Shown one piece after another: positions 25,656 through 34,630 of a stretch of DNA of 64,000 bases. Numbering within the stretch: position 1 is the stretch's first letter; every line of letters starts with the position of its first letter. A program made the position numbers and the translations under genes. This DNA is from Subsaxibacter sp. CAU 1640 (GTDB taxonomy: Bacteria; Bacteroidota; Bacteroidia; Flavobacteriales; Flavobacteriaceae). Under the pieces are notes generated by a model. That model ran no database searches, was not told the DNA's origin, and saw only the letters and a list, made by a program, of their open reading frames with translations. The stretch spans positions 248,001 to 312,000 of the forward strand of contig NZ_JALNMI010000005.1 in NCBI RefSeq assembly GCF_023156585.1. The letters run 5' to 3'.

Positions 25656-27068
25656 ATGGACTACAAACACATTCAAAACATAGACAAAACCAAGGATTTG
25701 ATTGTTCCTGTTAAAAAGAATGATTCAAAATCCTTGAAAAAATATACTTCGGTAAAAGACGTGAACTTCAATGGCGACTTCGGCAGCATTTCAACGCTGT
25801 ATGGCGCCAAAGGAAATAAGATATATCTGTTGGGCATTGGCGAAGACAAAGACAACGTAAAGCTGGTCGAGGCCTTCAGAAAACTGTGTTTTGAAACAAA
25901 AAAGTATTGGAGCAAAAGCATTCAGTTGGTAGGTGAGGAGCTGTCTGAAGACGATATCCGTAAGGCGGTGACAGGCTTGGAATTGGGAACCTATGACATA
26001 GGCCAATTCAAATCAAAAAAGGAAAAAGCTACCAAATTCACGGTGGAAGTCTCCTCATCAAAAAACATCATATCCCAGTTGCAAGAAGGCAAACTGACAG
26101 GCGAAACGGTCAATCGCATCAAAGCCTTGGTCGATGCACCTGCCAATCATAAAACCCCTGAATTCCTTGGTAACTGGGCAAAAGAGTCTTCAAAGGCGTC
26201 AAATTACAAATGCACAGTGTTGCATCAAGATGAACTGAAAAAACAAGGCTTCGATGCGGTGATGGCTGTCGGTCAAGGCAGTGCAAATCCGCCTGTGGTC
26301 ATCATCAATGAGTATATGCCGAAGAAAGGCAAAAAGGTCGATATTGGCTTGGTCGGTAAGGGCATCACCTTCGATACGGGTGGTCTCTCCATCAAATCCT
26401 CCACAAATCTGCACTATATGAAAAGTGATATGGGTGGTGCAGCTGTGGTGTTGGGTGTGGTGGAATTGGTCGCCAAACTAAAATTGAATGTCAACATAGT
26501 AGGAGTCGTGTGCTCTGCCGAAAATGCGGTAGACAGCAACAGTTACCGTCCTGGTGATGTCATCAATTCGTATTCTGGCAAAACCATCGAAATCATTGAT
26601 ACCGATGCCGAAGGACGTTTGGTCTTGGCAGATGGCTTGAATTACATCATCAAAAAGTTCAAACCAGAACAAGTAATTGACTTGGCAACCTTAACGGGAA
26701 GCGTGGTGCAGACCTTGGGCTATTTTGCAGCAGGTATGTTCTCAAACAATACCGAAATGTCCAATCAAATGTCAAAAGTAGGCTATGAAACCAACGAGCG
26801 TGTGTGGCCATTGCCATTGTTTGAAGATTACGAAAGCGACCTGCACAGCGATGTGGCCGATTTACGCAACTTCAGTGGCAAACCAATTGCAGGTGCCATC
26901 ACGGCTGCAAAGTTTTTGGAAGCCTTTACAGAAGAACACAAAAGTTGGATGCACTTGGATATCGCTGGCGTATCCTTTGGCGATTCACCCTATGCAAAGA
27001 TGAAAAGCGCATCAGGCTATGGCGTACAATTGATTACCAATTATATTAAAACAAAAGTTGCGGAATAA
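25656..27068 (+). CDS. Leucyl aminopeptidase family (M17)
   Basis: 470 residues. N-terminal regulatory domain, then the M17 catalytic domain with the metal ligands: GKGITFDTGGLSIKSS (Lys/Asp), MKSDMGGAA, NTDAEGR in IIDTDAEGRLVLADGL, and the final AGVSFGDSPYAK. These use two divalent metals to remove N-terminal residues from peptides. The signature Glu/Arg of the DAEGR loop is intact, so the enzyme should be active. It lies 6 bp after esterase A and 84 bp before an ATP-grasp ligase, which suggests the cluster product contains a peptide bond. Confidence 0.92.
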   Translation: MDYKHIQNIDKTKDLIVPVKKNDSKSLKKYTSVKDVNFNGDFGSISTLYGAKGNKIYLLGIGEDKDNVKLVEAFRKLCFETKKYWSKSIQLVGEELSEDDIRKAVTGLELGTYDIGQFKSKKEKATKFTVEVSSSKNIISQLQEGKLTGETVNRIKALVDAPANHKTPEFLGNWAKESSKASNYKCTVLHQDELKKQGFDAVMAVGQGSANPPVVIINEYMPKKGKKVDIGLVGKGITFDTGGLSIKSSTNLHYMKSDMGGAAVVLGVVELVAKLKLNVNIVGVVCSAENAVDSNSYRPGDVINSYSGKTIEIIDTDAEGRLVLADGLNYIIKKFKPEQVIDLATLTGSVVQTLGYFAAGMFSNNTEMSNQMSKVGYETNERVWPLPLFEDYESDLHSDVADLRNFSGKPIAGAITAAKFLEAFTEEHKSWMHLDIAGVSFGDSPYAKMKSASGYGVQLITNYIKTKVAE

Positions 27069-27152
27069 CTCGATTTATTTTCCTATTTTTAAATCAATCA
27101 AGCTCATCTTGAGTCTAACAGCGTAGCTGTCTAACTTTCTAACAATCTAATT

Positions 27153-28355
27153 ATGTCTAATAACCATCCTCTCAACTTCCTTTGCATTACCACTTACCAT
27201 AAAGGTCAGGATTTTATGAAAAGCTGTAAAGCTGAAGGCAATAATGTTTATTTATTGACGAAAAAGAAACTCGAAAACGAGATTTGGCCTTGGGAATCGA
27301 TTGATGATGTGTTTTGGATTGACGACTGGAATCAAAATGACGTCGTAAAGGGAATTGCCTATAAGTTCAGAAACATTAAGTTTGATCGATTTGTGGCATT
27401 GGATGATTTTGATGTGGAAAAGGTAGCAATGCTTCGTGAACATTTCCGAATGGCTGGAATGGGTAGGACCACCGCACATTATTTCAGGGACAAGTTGGCG
27501 ATGCGTATGAAGGCAAAAGAAGAAGGCGTTAATGTGCCTGCATTTACATCTTTATTTCACGATGGAGACATCAATGAGTATGCAGATACGGTAAGTCCAC
27601 CTTGGCTGTTGAAACCGCGTATGGAAGCCTCGGCAACAGGCATCAAGAAAATTCACAGTAAAGATGAACTGTGGCAAATTGTTCACGGATTGGGCGATGA
27701 GCGCGATAATTATTTGGTGGAAAAGTTCGCACCAGGTGATGTCTACCACGTGGATGGATTGACTGTAGATGGAAAAGTAGTATTCTCTCGAGTAAGTAAA
27801 TATTTAGACACACCGTTTGAAGTGGCACACGGAGGCGGCATTTTTCGTTCGGCAAGTTGCGAGATAGGAAGCAAGGTCGAAAAAGGATTGACCAAGATGA
27901 ATGCTGACGTGATGAAAGCCTTCGGAATGCAATTTGGCGCGTCGCATACAGAGTTCATTCAAAATAGGGAATCTGGAGAGTTGTTCTTCTTGGAAACATC
28001 GTCTAGGGTAGGAGGCGCCAATTTGGCGGAGATGGTAGAGTTTGCCTCTGGCATCAACCTTTGGGGCGAATGGGCAAAAATCGAATCAAAAAACCTTAAA
28101 AAGCAAAAATACACACTTCCAAAAGCCAATAACAAATACGCTGGAATCGTAGTGTCCTTAAGCCGTTATGAGCATCCAGATACCTCCAGTTTTATGGATA
28201 AGGAAATCGTGTGGCGTATGCAAAAACCTTGGCACATTGGTTTAATCGTAGTATCCGACAGCAGCGAGCGTGTTATGGAATTGCTGGATAATTACACAAA
28301 GCGTATTTCAGAAGAATTCCACGCTAGCTTACCTGCACCGCCAAAGTCGTTGTAA
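27153..28355 (+). CDS. ATP-grasp ligase 1 of cluster
   Basis: 400 residues. ATP-grasp features can be followed in order: FRDKLAM (K114), WLLKPRMEASATG (K154, ATP lysine), YLVEKFAPGDVYHVDG (E190, adenine clamp), SHTEF (H265, E267) and FFLETSSRVGG (E281, R285, magnesium and phosphate). It is the carboxylate-amine/thiol ligase type that activates an acid as acyl phosphate. No biotin or known acceptor motif identifies the substrate. It is the third gene of the plus-strand run and meets the minus-strand operon tail to tail with 4 bp between stops. Confidence 0.88.
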   Translation: MSNNHPLNFLCITTYHKGQDFMKSCKAEGNNVYLLTKKKLENEIWPWESIDDVFWIDDWNQNDVVKGIAYKFRNIKFDRFVALDDFDVEKVAMLREHFRMAGMGRTTAHYFRDKLAMRMKAKEEGVNVPAFTSLFHDGDINEYADTVSPPWLLKPRMEASATGIKKIHSKDELWQIVHGLGDERDNYLVEKFAPGDVYHVDGLTVDGKVVFSRVSKYLDTPFEVAHGGGIFRSASCEIGSKVEKGLTKMNADVMKAFGMQFGASHTEFIQNRESGELFFLETSSRVGGANLAEMVEFASGINLWGEWAKIESKNLKKQKYTLPKANNKYAGIVVSLSRYEHPDTSSFMDKEIVWRMQKPWHIGLIVVSDSSERVMELLDNYTKRISEEFHASLPAPPKSL

Positions 28356-28359
28356 AAAA

Positions 28360-29520
28360 TTACTCTTTATCTGCCCAGTAGGAGATTTCAAATTCAAAGG
28401 AACTTGTCTTTTCGGGGTTGATGTAGACATTATCAGAGCCACCATTCAATTTTACGCCGCCTTCAGTTTCCCAATTGCCTCGGGTAAATTTAAATTCAGC
28501 TGGAGATTTTAAATTGAGTTTAATGCTTCTCTGAAAATCAGATATACGTTGCATTTTAACTTCACTAGGGTTCCAATTCCCTAAAGCCTGTTGATTTCCT
28601 GTGATATAAACATCATCTTCCTTATTCAGGACTTTCAAGTTAATTGTGACTTCATAAGATTTTGAAGAAAGATTCGGAAGAAATTCATCACGCATCTTAA
28701 AATAGGATTTGAAGCCATACATTAAACTTGGTGCAAAAGTAGGCCAATGGCTTTCTTCTGGAAATTCTTTGATGACGCTAGTCAATTTGTCTGATGGCAC
28801 TGAATTATTTAAAAATTCATAGACTTTATTTCTTGCAGGCAACCATTCTTTCCAATAATTGATACCTTCATCAGCATTACTTAAATAAACAAAGTTTTTA
28901 TGAGCTAGTTTTTGATAATCAAATTGTTTAAACTCATCGACCATCCGTTCTTTATCAAATGCAAAATTTGGTGAAATTGCAAAGTAAGCATCAAACAGAT
29001 TTGGGCTTTTAAACATTGAATATAATATGAATGAGGCACTTAAGGAATGCCCTATAGCGATACGGCTATGTTTGGTTCGATAATGACTATACATATAAGG
29101 AATAACTTCTTTTTCTACGTATCCTAAAAAATTGTCAGCATTGCCACTGTATCCGTTATAAAAAGTCTTTGGGTCTTCGTGTAATGGAGCAGGCAACATA
29201 TCATTGTTTCTGCTATAATCCAAACTTTCAATATAGGTTGACATAATACCAACAACTATAAAATTGCTGGAAGGAGCAGTAAAATTCAACAATGAATGTA
29301 CCAAATCAAAAAACTCCCTACTTTGAGCATCAAAAACATAGACGACTTCATAATGTGTCAATGAATTATCATCATAATAACTAGGTGTGTAAATCAACAT
29401 ATGCCTTTGTTGATTCAATTGCTTCGAATCAATGGTAATCTCTTCGATGCGAGGCATCTCTTGGCTGAAAACAGAACTGAATGCTAGAAAAAGCATCAAA
29501 AAGAAAAAACGGAAATTCAT
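28360..29520 (-). CDS. Secreted esterase C with C-terminal CBM20-like domain
   Basis: 386 residues with a Sec signal (MNFRFFFLMLFLAFSSVFSQ). Residues about 30-270 are an Fes/IroE-like alpha/beta hydrolase: QRHMLIYTPSYY, YVFDAQSREF, and nucleophile loop GHSLSA with Ser159, where the last Gly of GxSxG is Ser. The C-terminal about 95 residues (EVTINLKVLN, DDVYITGNQQALGNW, EFKFTRGNW) resemble a CBM20-type starch-binding/carbohydrate domain. It is the last gene of the minus-strand operon (24 bp after the previous gene) and the only member predicted to leave the cytoplasm. Confidence 0.8.
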   Translation of the reverse strand: MNFRFFFLMLFLAFSSVFSQEMPRIEEITIDSKQLNQQRHMLIYTPSYYDDNSLTHYEVVYVFDAQSREFFDLVHSLLNFTAPSSNFIVVGIMSTYIESLDYSRNNDMLPAPLHEDPKTFYNGYSGNADNFLGYVEKEVIPYMYSHYRTKHSRIAIGHSLSASFILYSMFKSPNLFDAYFAISPNFAFDKERMVDEFKQFDYQKLAHKNFVYLSNADEGINYWKEWLPARNKVYEFLNNSVPSDKLTSVIKEFPEESHWPTFAPSLMYGFKSYFKMRDEFLPNLSSKSYEVTINLKVLNKEDDVYITGNQQALGNWNPSEVKMQRISDFQRSIKLNLKSPAEFKFTRGNWETEGGVKLNGGSDNVYINPEKTSSFEFEISYWADKE

Positions 29521-29544
29521 AAGCGATATATTAAAAATGGAAAT

Positions 29545-30744
29545 TTATCCTTCAAAAAACCCAGTACTGCCGCCTACCCAAGTTTTGTCTTTGTTGTATT
29601 TGACACCGACCATTTCGCCTTTGCTCAAGCGCATTAGATTACTTACGATTTGGGTTTTGTTGGTTTGAGAATTGTGAAGCAACATCATTCGGATTTCACA
29701 TTTGGCTGGCACATCCATTGTTTCAATGATAGGAGCGTAAGCCACCTTTTCTTGAAGCAAGTAATTCGATTTGTCTTTGATGTCGTCAATCATTTCCTTG
29801 GTAACGTGAATCTGTACACCTGCACCAGCAAAGGAATATAATGGCTTCAAAACATAATTTTCCAAGTCAGAAGGGATGGTTTCGAGTTTGTTGAGGTAAT
29901 AGGATTTCGGCACATAATCGCCTTTCAAAAGAGGCATCGTGTATTTACTAATACGGAAGAACCAATTGGGATGTCCTACCCATTCAATGTCCACATCATC
30001 CTGAAAACTGAATTCCGTCTTTAAATCTTGTCGCTGATTCAGTTCGTCAAAAATGATTCGGTTGTAAACTCTTTTAATTTGAATGTCATTGCCATTATCA
30101 TCTTTGTAAAACAGATTTTTGCCACGTTTGATTAGTTTGGTAATGCATAACACCTTGATGCCAAGCGCTTTTTCTGTCGCAAAGAAATCGATAGCTGTGG
30201 CTTGTTTTTCTGGTTCTATCTCAAGCAATACGACTTGTTTTGGGTCAGCATCGCCTACAATTTCCTGTCGTAATAATTCCACATAATCAGTACTGGTCAT
30301 TCCATATAAATGCTGTGAAAAATCCTTTGGAATACCATCATAATGCTTGCGGTACATACGTCCCAATAACTCCTGAAAAAAATATAGGGAAGGAAATCCT
30401 TGAAGCTCTATCAACTTCGGTGTTGGGTTGCCATCTTCATCAAGGCAGATTCCAAAATCCAGCTGAATAAATTTGGACTGTGCATCTTCATTGGGAACAC
30501 GCATACTGTCCTCAAAAAAGGCACCTTCGGTCAATTCTTTAAAATTCGGCTGATTGATGACTTTCATAATATCATCACAAGCCGTTACCAGTCGCTCTTT
30601 CAATTCCTTCGGAATAAATGCAGGCGTTTCACAAATCTTAAATGCGGGTTTGTAATTGTAAGTCGTTACAATATCATCTTGAAGATTTTGGTATTTTTCT
30701 TCAGAAAACTGTGCATTAAACGCTTTGCGAATGGCTGGTATCAT
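29545..30744 (-). CDS. ATP-grasp-like ligase 2 (circularly permuted or divergent)
   Basis: 399 residues. A pre-ATP-grasp-like part contains KQVVLLEIEPEKQATAIDFF, LGIKVLCITKL and KRVYNRIIFDEL. The later part has VLKPLYSFAGAGVQIHV (about 303-320; lysine and Gly-rich loop) and LLQEKV...KCEIRMMLLH (about 340-367), consistent with ATP-grasp strands. Resembles glutathionylspermidine synthase/carboxylate-amine ligase relatives; I am sure of the fold family only moderately. It starts 7 bp after the amidotransferase gene and ends 24 bp before the secreted esterase, clearly in the operon. Confidence 0.65.
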   Translation of the reverse strand: MIPAIRKAFNAQFSEEKYQNLQDDIVTTYNYKPAFKICETPAFIPKELKERLVTACDDIMKVINQPNFKELTEGAFFEDSMRVPNEDAQSKFIQLDFGICLDEDGNPTPKLIELQGFPSLYFFQELLGRMYRKHYDGIPKDFSQHLYGMTSTDYVELLRQEIVGDADPKQVVLLEIEPEKQATAIDFFATEKALGIKVLCITKLIKRGKNLFYKDDNGNDIQIKRVYNRIIFDELNQRQDLKTEFSFQDDVDIEWVGHPNWFFRISKYTMPLLKGDYVPKSYYLNKLETIPSDLENYVLKPLYSFAGAGVQIHVTKEMIDDIKDKSNYLLQEKVAYAPIIETMDVPAKCEIRMMLLHNSQTNKTQIVSNLMRLSKGEMVGVKYNKDKTWVGGSTGFFEG

Positions 30745-30751
30745 CAGTAAA

Positions 30752-31570
30752 TCAAGAAATTAGTTGATGTGTGTTGTGGTGAATGGCTTCGGTGATGAAT
30801 TTTGGCAAAATCACACTATAAGTTCTGATGATTTTATCCTCATCATCCATTTTGTCCATCATATCATTGTATTTGGCTTCGCCATAATTTGTAATCACTT
30901 TTTGGCGATTGACTGCTTCCGAAAAATGGGCATACATACCCACTGGGTCGGCTTCCGGATGGAATTGCGTACCGACAAACTCTTCAGAAAATCGAACAGC
31001 CATAATGGCACGTTCATACTCCACGTGTGTTCTTATTTTTTCAAGGCTCAAAATCTTACAGCCTTTTTCCTTAAAAACTTTCAATCGAGGTTGAATCAAC
31101 TGCCAACTTCTGGAATCTACTGCCCAAAATGGGTCGTCCAGTCCGTCAAGCATTCGGTCTTTAATACCTTCTTTAGTTTTATGTACAGGCATAATTCCGA
31201 AAGACGTGCTCTTTCTTGGTTTCATCTCACCCAATTGAAAATAATCACAAACCACTTGGAATGAATAGCAAATCAAGAAGACATATTTTTTCTCTTCGGA
31301 TGAATTCTTATTGAAATCCCATAGATTTTGAATCAAATCTAGATAAGGCTGCCTCCAAGTGCCTTCTTCTAAAGGGCTTCCTGGTCCACCACTGGAAATA
31401 TAAATGTCATAAGATAAATCGGGCAATTCATTCTTTGCCCTTACATTGTAGATTTTAAAATCAACTTCCTTGTTGAATGATTTGGCAATATCCGCAATAC
31501 AACGCAACCCTTGGTTGGGCTCATCGTTGTTCATATCCAAAATTGCCATTTTTACTTTTTGCTTCTGCAT
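30752..31570 (-). CDS. Class I glutamine amidotransferase domain protein of cluster
   Basis: 272 residues, a stand-alone GATase1 fold. Nucleophile elbow LICYSFQVV with Cys101 (the classical GxCxG is altered to ICYSF) and catalytic HPEADP with His204 and Glu206; oxyanion loop SSGGPGSP (59-66). Amidotransferases hydrolyse glutamine to ammonia or, as gamma-glutamyl hydrolases, cleave gamma-glutamyl peptides. Position between the GCS2 ligase (10 bp) and ATP-grasp 2 (7 bp) suggests a nitrogen-supply or gamma-glutamyl-removal step. All catalytic residues are present. Confidence 0.88.
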   Translation of the reverse strand: MQKQKVKMAILDMNNDEPNQGLRCIADIAKSFNKEVDFKIYNVRAKNELPDLSYDIYISSGGPGSPLEEGTWRQPYLDLIQNLWDFNKNSSEEKKYVFLICYSFQVVCDYFQLGEMKPRKSTSFGIMPVHKTKEGIKDRMLDGLDDPFWAVDSRSWQLIQPRLKVFKEKGCKILSLEKIRTHVEYERAIMAVRFSEEFVGTQFHPEADPVGMYAHFSEAVNRQKVITNYGEAKYNDMMDKMDDEDKIIRTYSVILPKFITEAIHHNTHQLIS

Positions 31571-31580
31571 CTTCTCTTTT

Positions 31581-32675
31581 CTATGTTCCCAAAATAGTTT
31601 GCTCTACAATGTAGTCAACCACTTTGGTCAAATCTTTTGTCTCTGCAAAGATAGCCAATTGTCGGTCAGCACCTGTACCATTTTTGATCATAGTTTTAAC
31701 GTGCTCAATCTCTTTTCTGGAACCTAATTCATCTACCACATCATCCACAAAATCAAGAAGTTCTTGCATCAATTCTCGAGTATCAACTTCACATTCCTTA
31801 CCAAAATCAATCATCCTGCCATCAAGACCATAACGGCTGGCACGCCATTTATTTTCGTTGATAAGTGCTCTGTGGTACAACATAAAATTGAGGTTTTGAG
31901 TGCGCAACTTATACAGTTTTGCCACCAATGCCTGTATCAATGCCGAAATGCTCAAAGTTTCTTCAATGGTCATTGGCACATCACAAATTCGAACTTCCAA
32001 AGTCGGAAAGAATGGATGCATACGAATGTCCCACCAAATTTTCTTCGGATTATCGATACATTTTGTTTTGACAAGCAAATCTATATAATGATGATATTCT
32101 GCAACCGTCTGAAAAACGCCAGGTATACCGGTTCTAGGGAATTTATCAAAAACCTTCGAACGAAAGGACTTGAAACCTGTATTTCGACCTTCCCAAAATG
32201 GTGAGTTAGTTGACAATGCATACAAATGGGGTAAAAAGTAACGCATAGCGTTGGTCAAATGCAGGCACATTTGTTTATCCTCAATCCCAACGTGCACGTG
32301 CAATCCGAAAATCAAATTGGAACGAGCCGTATCCTGCAATTCATTGACAATCTCGTCATAGCGTGGATTGGGTGTAATGAGCTGTGTCTCCCATTTGGTA
32401 AAAGGATGTGTTCCAGCAGCTCCAATGTTGAATCCCAAATCTTTGGCAATGCTCGATATGGATTTGCGAAGATGAGTAATCTCTTGGCGTGCTTCGGTGA
32501 TGTCGTTGCAAATATTAGTACCTACTTCCACCACAGCTTGGTGCATTTCAGCCTTTACTTGCTCATTCAATACTTTCGCCGCTTCGGTAACAATCTGCTG
32601 GTCGTGAGATACTAATTCTCTGGTATTCGGGCAGATGACCTGATACTCTTCTTCAATACCTATTGTGAAGTTCAT
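31581..32675 (-). CDS. Carboxylate-amine ligase (GCS2/YbdK family)
   Basis: 364 residues with the GCS2 signature: IGIEEEYQV (metal-binding glutamates 8-10), FGLHVHVGIED, NSPFWEGRNTGFKSFRS, and VRICDVPMTIEE. GCS2 members ligate an acid such as glutamate to an amine such as cysteine, using ATP in a glutamine-synthetase-like fold. The E. coli relative YbdK has weak glutamate-cysteine ligase activity, so the true substrate here may differ. It is tightly packed (11 bp upstream to ATP-grasp 3, 10 bp downstream to the amidotransferase). Confidence 0.9.
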   Translation of the reverse strand: MNFTIGIEEEYQVICPNTRELVSHDQQIVTEAAKVLNEQVKAEMHQAVVEVGTNICNDITEARQEITHLRKSISSIAKDLGFNIGAAGTHPFTKWETQLITPNPRYDEIVNELQDTARSNLIFGLHVHVGIEDKQMCLHLTNAMRYFLPHLYALSTNSPFWEGRNTGFKSFRSKVFDKFPRTGIPGVFQTVAEYHHYIDLLVKTKCIDNPKKIWWDIRMHPFFPTLEVRICDVPMTIEETLSISALIQALVAKLYKLRTQNLNFMLYHRALINENKWRASRYGLDGRMIDFGKECEVDTRELMQELLDFVDDVVDELGSRKEIEHVKTMIKNGTGADRQLAIFAETKDLTKVVDYIVEQTILGT

Positions 32676-32686
32676 AGAGAAATCTA

Positions 32687-33649
32687 TTATTTAAAAGTTG
32701 TCTTTTTGCCAGTAATTTGGTCTTTTACAAAAGTTCCCCAAGTAAGGTTCATTTTGCCTTTTTTGTACTGTTTTGCTTTTTCAATGGCCATATTGGCTGC
32801 ATTCTCAACAATCCAATCAAAATTTTCTTGACCTACTGAATTGACATCAGCATCTGGCGCAGGATTACAGAAATCAATCGCATAAGGAATGCCATCTCTT
32901 ACGGCAAACTCTACGGTATTGAAATCATAACCCAATGCTTTATTTAAGCGAATGCAATACTTTCTAACCGTATCAAGTAATTTCTTTTGAACCGGTGGAC
33001 CATCAATCACATATCTTAAATGATGCGGATTTCTCGGTTCATACTGCATAATATGTACATTTTCAGTATTTAAAACATAACATCTGAAATATTCGGTAAA
33101 GATGATTTCCTCTTGAAGCATCATTACCAAATGTTCAGTTTCGCCGTGTTTTTTCCATAAATCCTCTGGGCTTTCAACTTTATAAACACTTTTCCAACCA
33201 CCACCATCGTGTGGTTTCATATAGGCAGGAAAACCGATGGTTTCAAACATATGTTCCCAAGCAAAAGGGAATTTCATATTTCTAAATGATGTTTCTTGTG
33301 TATTTGGCGGACGATGGGATGTTGGTAAAATAAAGGTTTTCGGTACAGGAACACCAACGGTTTCTGCCAATCCGTTATTAAAGAACTTTTCATCAGCACT
33401 CCACCAGAATGGATTATTGATGACAGCAGTTCCTGAAAGTGCAGCATTCTTTAGGTATGCTCTATAAAAAGGCACGTCTTGGGAGATTCTATCAATAATG
33501 ACTGCATAATCGGTAGGTTTTGCTTGCTCAACCATTTCGATGGAAACAGCTTCTGCCTTTATGTCTTTCAAACCTTTTTCATTGACTCTATCTATAAATG
33601 CCTGCGGAAAGGTATTCTCCATTCCGAATAAGATGCCTATTTTTTTCAT
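32687..33649 (-). CDS. ATP-grasp ligase 3 of cluster
   Basis: 320 residues. Pre-ATP-grasp domain with KKIGILFGMENTFP and DYAVIIDRISQDVPFYRAYL (an Asp-Arg loop like RimK/GshB). ATP-binding loop YMKPHDGGGWKSVYKV (about 143-158), hinge MLQEEIIFTEYFRCY, and metal ligands EFAVRDGIPYAIDFCNPAPD (about 242-261). This is a RimK/D-Ala-D-Ala-ligase-like carboxylate-amine ligase. It lies 30 bp after esterase B and 11 bp before the GCS2 gene, placing two ligases back to back. Confidence 0.87.
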   Translation of the reverse strand: MKKIGILFGMENTFPQAFIDRVNEKGLKDIKAEAVSIEMVEQAKPTDYAVIIDRISQDVPFYRAYLKNAALSGTAVINNPFWWSADEKFFNNGLAETVGVPVPKTFILPTSHRPPNTQETSFRNMKFPFAWEHMFETIGFPAYMKPHDGGGWKSVYKVESPEDLWKKHGETEHLVMMLQEEIIFTEYFRCYVLNTENVHIMQYEPRNPHHLRYVIDGPPVQKKLLDTVRKYCIRLNKALGYDFNTVEFAVRDGIPYAIDFCNPAPDADVNSVGQENFDWIVENAANMAIEKAKQYKKGKMNLTWGTFVKDQITGKKTTFK

Positions 33650-33679
33650 AATGTATTAAGATGTAATGTTAGTTGATGA

Positions 33680-34384
33680 TTATAATTTTGATAAATAGTG
33701 TGGAAACATATCTCTCCAAATGGGCCAGTCGTGTTTGGCCCATTTGCGTTCGTCATACCAGAAAGGAATGTTTTTAGAGCGTAAAATATCGGCCATTTGC
33801 TTATTGGCGTCCAAACAAATATCCCATTCGCCTACGCCAAGAATGATTTTCATATTCCAAAGGTCCGGATGGTCATTGCCAGGCATAAAATCAACAGGAT
33901 TATTAAAGTAAGCATTGGTATCATAATAACCATCCAGAAATGATTTGATGTCAAAAGCACCACTCATACTGAACATATGACTGACACTTTCGGGATGTCG
34001 AAATGCGAAATTAGCAGCCTGATAGCCTCCAAAACTTGGTCCTGCCACAGCTACTTTTGGTATTTTTTTCTCCTCACGAATGCGATGTACAAGTTCATTC
34101 ATAATGAATTCATCATACCACATATGATTTCTTATTCGGTCAGCAGGATGGATATTTTTATTATACCAACTTAACTCGTTGATACTATCTGGGCAATAGA
34201 TTTGAACAAGACCTTCGTTGAGAAACCACGCAACAGAGTCTATCAATTTCATATCATAACATTCGTTGTGTTTCCCCATTGTGGTAGGGAACAAAATCAC
34301 TGGATAGCCTGCGTGCCCAAATACAAGCATTTCTATGTCGGTACTCAAGGTTGGTGAATACCATTTAAAATGTTCTTTTTTCAA
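33680..34384 (-). CDS. Cytosolic esterase B, first gene of ligase operon
   Basis: 234 residues of the D-esterase/putative-esterase type: MKKEHFKWYSPTLSTDIEML, FPTTMGKHNECYDM, nucleophile GPSFGG with Ser117, and the C-terminal KWAKHDWPIW giving the histidine. No signal peptide. Most likely hydrolyses or transfers an acyl group, perhaps with release of a ligated product. It begins the six-gene minus-strand operon; 246 bp of AT-rich DNA with no gene separates it from the LETM1-related gene, and no clear promoter element was found there. Confidence 0.85.
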   Translation of the reverse strand: MKKEHFKWYSPTLSTDIEMLVFGHAGYPVILFPTTMGKHNECYDMKLIDSVAWFLNEGLVQIYCPDSINELSWYNKNIHPADRIRNHMWYDEFIMNELVHRIREEKKIPKVAVAGPSFGGYQAANFAFRHPESVSHMFSMSGAFDIKSFLDGYYDTNAYFNNPVDFMPGNDHPDLWNMKIILGVGEWDICLDANKQMADILRSKNIPFWYDERKWAKHDWPIWRDMFPHYLSKL

Positions 34385-34630
34385 AAAAAGTGAGTTTTTA
34401 GTTAATTAATTTAAAATCAAAGCAAATTTGAAAATGTGCCAGCTTTCTCTTTTCTCTATCAATTTATGATTATTTAGTTTCTAATCAAAATATGTAGAAC
34501 AATATAGGTTTTTTAACTGAAATTGTAATTGAATGGCAATGCTTTATTTTAGAATTATGAAAAAGAGAATAATCAACTTTAAATAGATTGATTTTTTAGA
34601 TAGAAATCAATAAATGTGGATATTTCTTCC

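Noticed and set aside
30764-31264. Plus-strand frame of 166 codons opposite the amidotransferase
   Set aside because: The minus-strand protein has intact catalytic residues; the antisense frame is a shadow.
24879-34384. Cyanophycin or glutathione biosynthesis
   Set aside because: There is no cyanophycin synthetase or bifunctional GshAB domain; the ligases are separate small families with other companions.
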